Source of the DNA: Anaerolineae bacterium
Lineage (GTDB): Bacteria > Chloroflexota > Anaerolineae > Aggregatilineales > Aggregatilineaceae
Length of the DNA: 64,000 bases
Assembly (NCBI GenBank): GCA_016926875.1
Contig: JAFGNU010000038.1
Coordinates: forward strand, 62,001-126,000
Reading direction: 5' to 3'
Position 1 is the first letter of the stretch. Each line of letters starts with the position of its first letter. Of the stretch, positions 63,201 through 64,000 are shown in pieces. The translations under genes and the position numbers were made by a program. The notes under the pieces were generated by a model that was given only the letters and a program-made list of their open reading frames with translations, did no database searches and was not told the origin of the DNA.

Positions 63201-63629
63201 TCACGCGGTCGGGCTGGCTACAGTTTCTTGTTCATAGTCAGCAAAAAACATGGTTTCGAACTCTTTGTAGTGCTTGATTTTCCACTCAATGCACGATAGG
63301 CAGTCGTTGAGTTCATCGATCTGCGCTTGCATACGTTTGCGGTGGGTTTCCAGCAGCGCGCGCCGTTCACCAACCGTGTGATCACCCTGCCACAACAGGT
63401 TGGCGTAGCGCTTCATCTCGCGGATCGGCATCCCGGTTGAGCGTAATTTCTTGAGGAATTCGATCCAGCCGATGTCATCTTCGGAGTAGCGACGGTGGCC
63501 GCTTGGCGCGCGATCGATGGATTGGATCAAGCCGATGCGCTCATAGTACCGCAGCGTGTGCATGCTGAGGTCCGTGCGTTCGGCAACTTCCCGAATGGTC
63601 AGCGGTTGAGCCAGTGTGTCAGTCATCAT
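63201..63629 (-). CDS. MerR-family transcriptional regulator
   Basis: 142 residues. The MerR helix-turn-helix is TIREVAERTDLSMHTLRYYE then RIGLIQSIDRAPSGHRRYSE, followed by the coiled coil (THRKRMQAQIDELNDCLSCI). Two cysteines lie in the coil's end (DCLSCIEWKIKHYKEFETMF), a likely signal site, although the exact inducer is unknown. The ATG at 63629 has AAGGA upstream; three bases later another ATG is possible. A typical MerR operator lies in its promoter at 63659-63687, so it probably controls itself. The next gene on the strand encodes an aldo/keto reductase, a common neighbour. Confidence 0.9.
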   Translation of the reverse strand: MMTDTLAQPLTIREVAERTDLSMHTLRYYERIGLIQSIDRAPSGHRRYSEDDIGWIEFLKKLRSTGMPIREMKRYANLLWQGDHTVGERRALLETHRKRMQAQIDELNDCLSCIEWKIKHYKEFETMFFADYEQETVASPTA

Positions 63630-63658
63630 TTGTTCCTTCAATCTATACGTACAACCAG

Positions 63659-63687
63659 TCTATAACTTAGAGTGCGCTCAAAGTCAA
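63659..63687 (-). promoter_or_regulatory. MerR-type operator and promoter
   Basis: On the minus strand: -35 TTGACT (complement of 63682-63687), -10 TATAGA (complement of 63659-63664), 17 bases between, or TAGACT at 19 bases. The spacer holds the dyad ACTTTGAG-CGCA-CTCTAAGT (complement of 63665-63684) with one mismatch. MerR regulators bind such spacer dyads and twist the promoter. Confidence 0.65.
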
Positions 63688-63746
63688 GTGAAAACCGGTT
63701 GGGTGATGTGCCGAAAATGAGGTGAGCCAGCAGAAACAACCGGTGA

Positions 63747-63775
63747 AGAGGGGCATAGCCACTGTACGCCCCTCT
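63747..63775. terminator. Hairpin between the aldo/keto reductase and merR genes
   Basis: AGAGGGGC (63747-63754) and GCCCCTCT (63768-63775), 13-base loop. The T run is poor on both strands, so it is probably a weak terminator for the reductase gene. Confidence 0.45.
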
Positions 63776-63792
63776 AGCCAGGGTTGGTGGCA

Positions 63793-64000
63793 CTATAGGA
63801 TGGTGAACATGGTATCGCCGAGCAGTTCGCCGATTTCTTGCATCTGGTCATCGCTGAGCGGGCCATATTGCAGCGCTCCGGCGTTTTCTTCGATCTGCTG
63901 GACGGTTTTGAAGCCGGGAATCGGGACGGTTGTTGGGCTGAGCGCCCACAGCCAGCCCAATGCGGCCTGTGCCAGCGTGCGCCCGTCACGGGTCATCACA
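63793..64000 (-). CDS. Aldo/keto reductase, C-terminal part (5' end outside window)
   Basis: The open frame runs off the window edge, so only about 68 C-terminal residues are visible. GRTLAQAALGWLWALSPTTV, PIPGFKTVQQIEENAGALQY and GPLSDDQMQEIGELL are the usual end of the aldo/keto reductase barrel, where the Pro-Gly-x-Lys segment binds the NADP phosphate. Substrate unknown. It lies 163 bases upstream of the merR start on the same strand, with a hairpin between. Confidence 0.82.
   Translation of the reverse strand, partial: VMTRDGRTLAQAALGWLWALSPTTVPIPGFKTVQQIEENAGALQYGPLSDDQMQEIGELLGDTMFTIL

Noticed and set aside
1-64000. tRNA, rRNA, CRISPR array, transposon or prophage
   Set aside because: No cloverleaf with a GTTCGA-type arm, no regular repeat-spacer series, no transposase, integrase or phage structural protein was seen on either strand; an automated scan could still find a missed tRNA.

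Overview
The window looks like chromosomal DNA from a member of the Chloroflexota, most likely Anaerolineae or a near relative. This is inferred from gene content. Genes are high-GC. Secreted lipoproteins carry Thr/Pro-rich linkers. The Tad/Flp export genes lack a secretin, as expected for a single-membrane cell. The three-gene SCO1664/DUF3090/MSMEG_4193 cassette, best known from Actinobacteria, is present. No rRNA, tRNA, CRISPR array, transposase or phage gene was found, and coding style is even throughout, so this reads as core chromosome.

Layout. 1-2.3 kb: two GT-C-type membrane glycosyltransferases, the first cut by the window edge. 2.3-11.1 kb: a response regulator, a DegS-like sensor kinase with a degraded ATP site, then a Tad-type apparatus (cpaB, REC-fused cpaE, cpaF, tadB, tadC). 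11.1-13.7 kb: ComF-like phosphoribosyltransferase, long-form HPF, and an unrecognised nucleotidyltransferase-like protein. 13.7-18.1 kb (minus): two family-2 glycosyltransferases, a PhnD-like lipoprotein and a secreted protein with two FlgD-like domains. 18.4-26.2 kb: folC, lon, an AlbA_2/HATPase regulator, a beta-propeller lipoprotein and a DegV protein. 26.5-31.5 kb (minus): mfd, pth and a secreted protein. 31.6-36.7 kb: an elaborate leader RNA ahead of an AIR-synthase-fold protein, then an H+-pyrophosphatase and a histone-deacetylase-fold protein.

36.8-43.4 kb holds two giant acidic proteins with many DWL motifs; the first has an N-terminal TPR block and the second a C-terminal one. 43.5-47.7 kb: ndk, rsfS, thpR and a membrane TPR protein. 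47.7-55.2 kb (minus): a moxR/DUF58/DUF4129 operon and the kinase-like/DUF3090/phosphatase cassette, the latter split by a Kelch protein. 55.4-59.4 kb: a second degenerate sensor kinase, a small helical protein, an LCP enzyme and a CPBP protease. 59.4-61.3 kb (minus): tdk, then rpmE, rpmA and rplU. 61.5-64 kb: an M1 peptidase lipoprotein, a MerR regulator with its operator, and the end of an aldo/keto reductase.

The observations most worth following are three. The 31.64-31.89 kb leader has a strong promoter, an 18-codon leader peptide with a near-perfect Shine-Dalgarno that can pair with either of two identical anti-SD copies, a 13-bp perfect hairpin and an intrinsic terminator. Ribosomal protein L31 (rpmE) is fused to a domain closely resembling the RNA polymerase alpha C-terminal domain, with several UP-element contact residues kept. 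The DWL-repeat protein pair has no recognised family.
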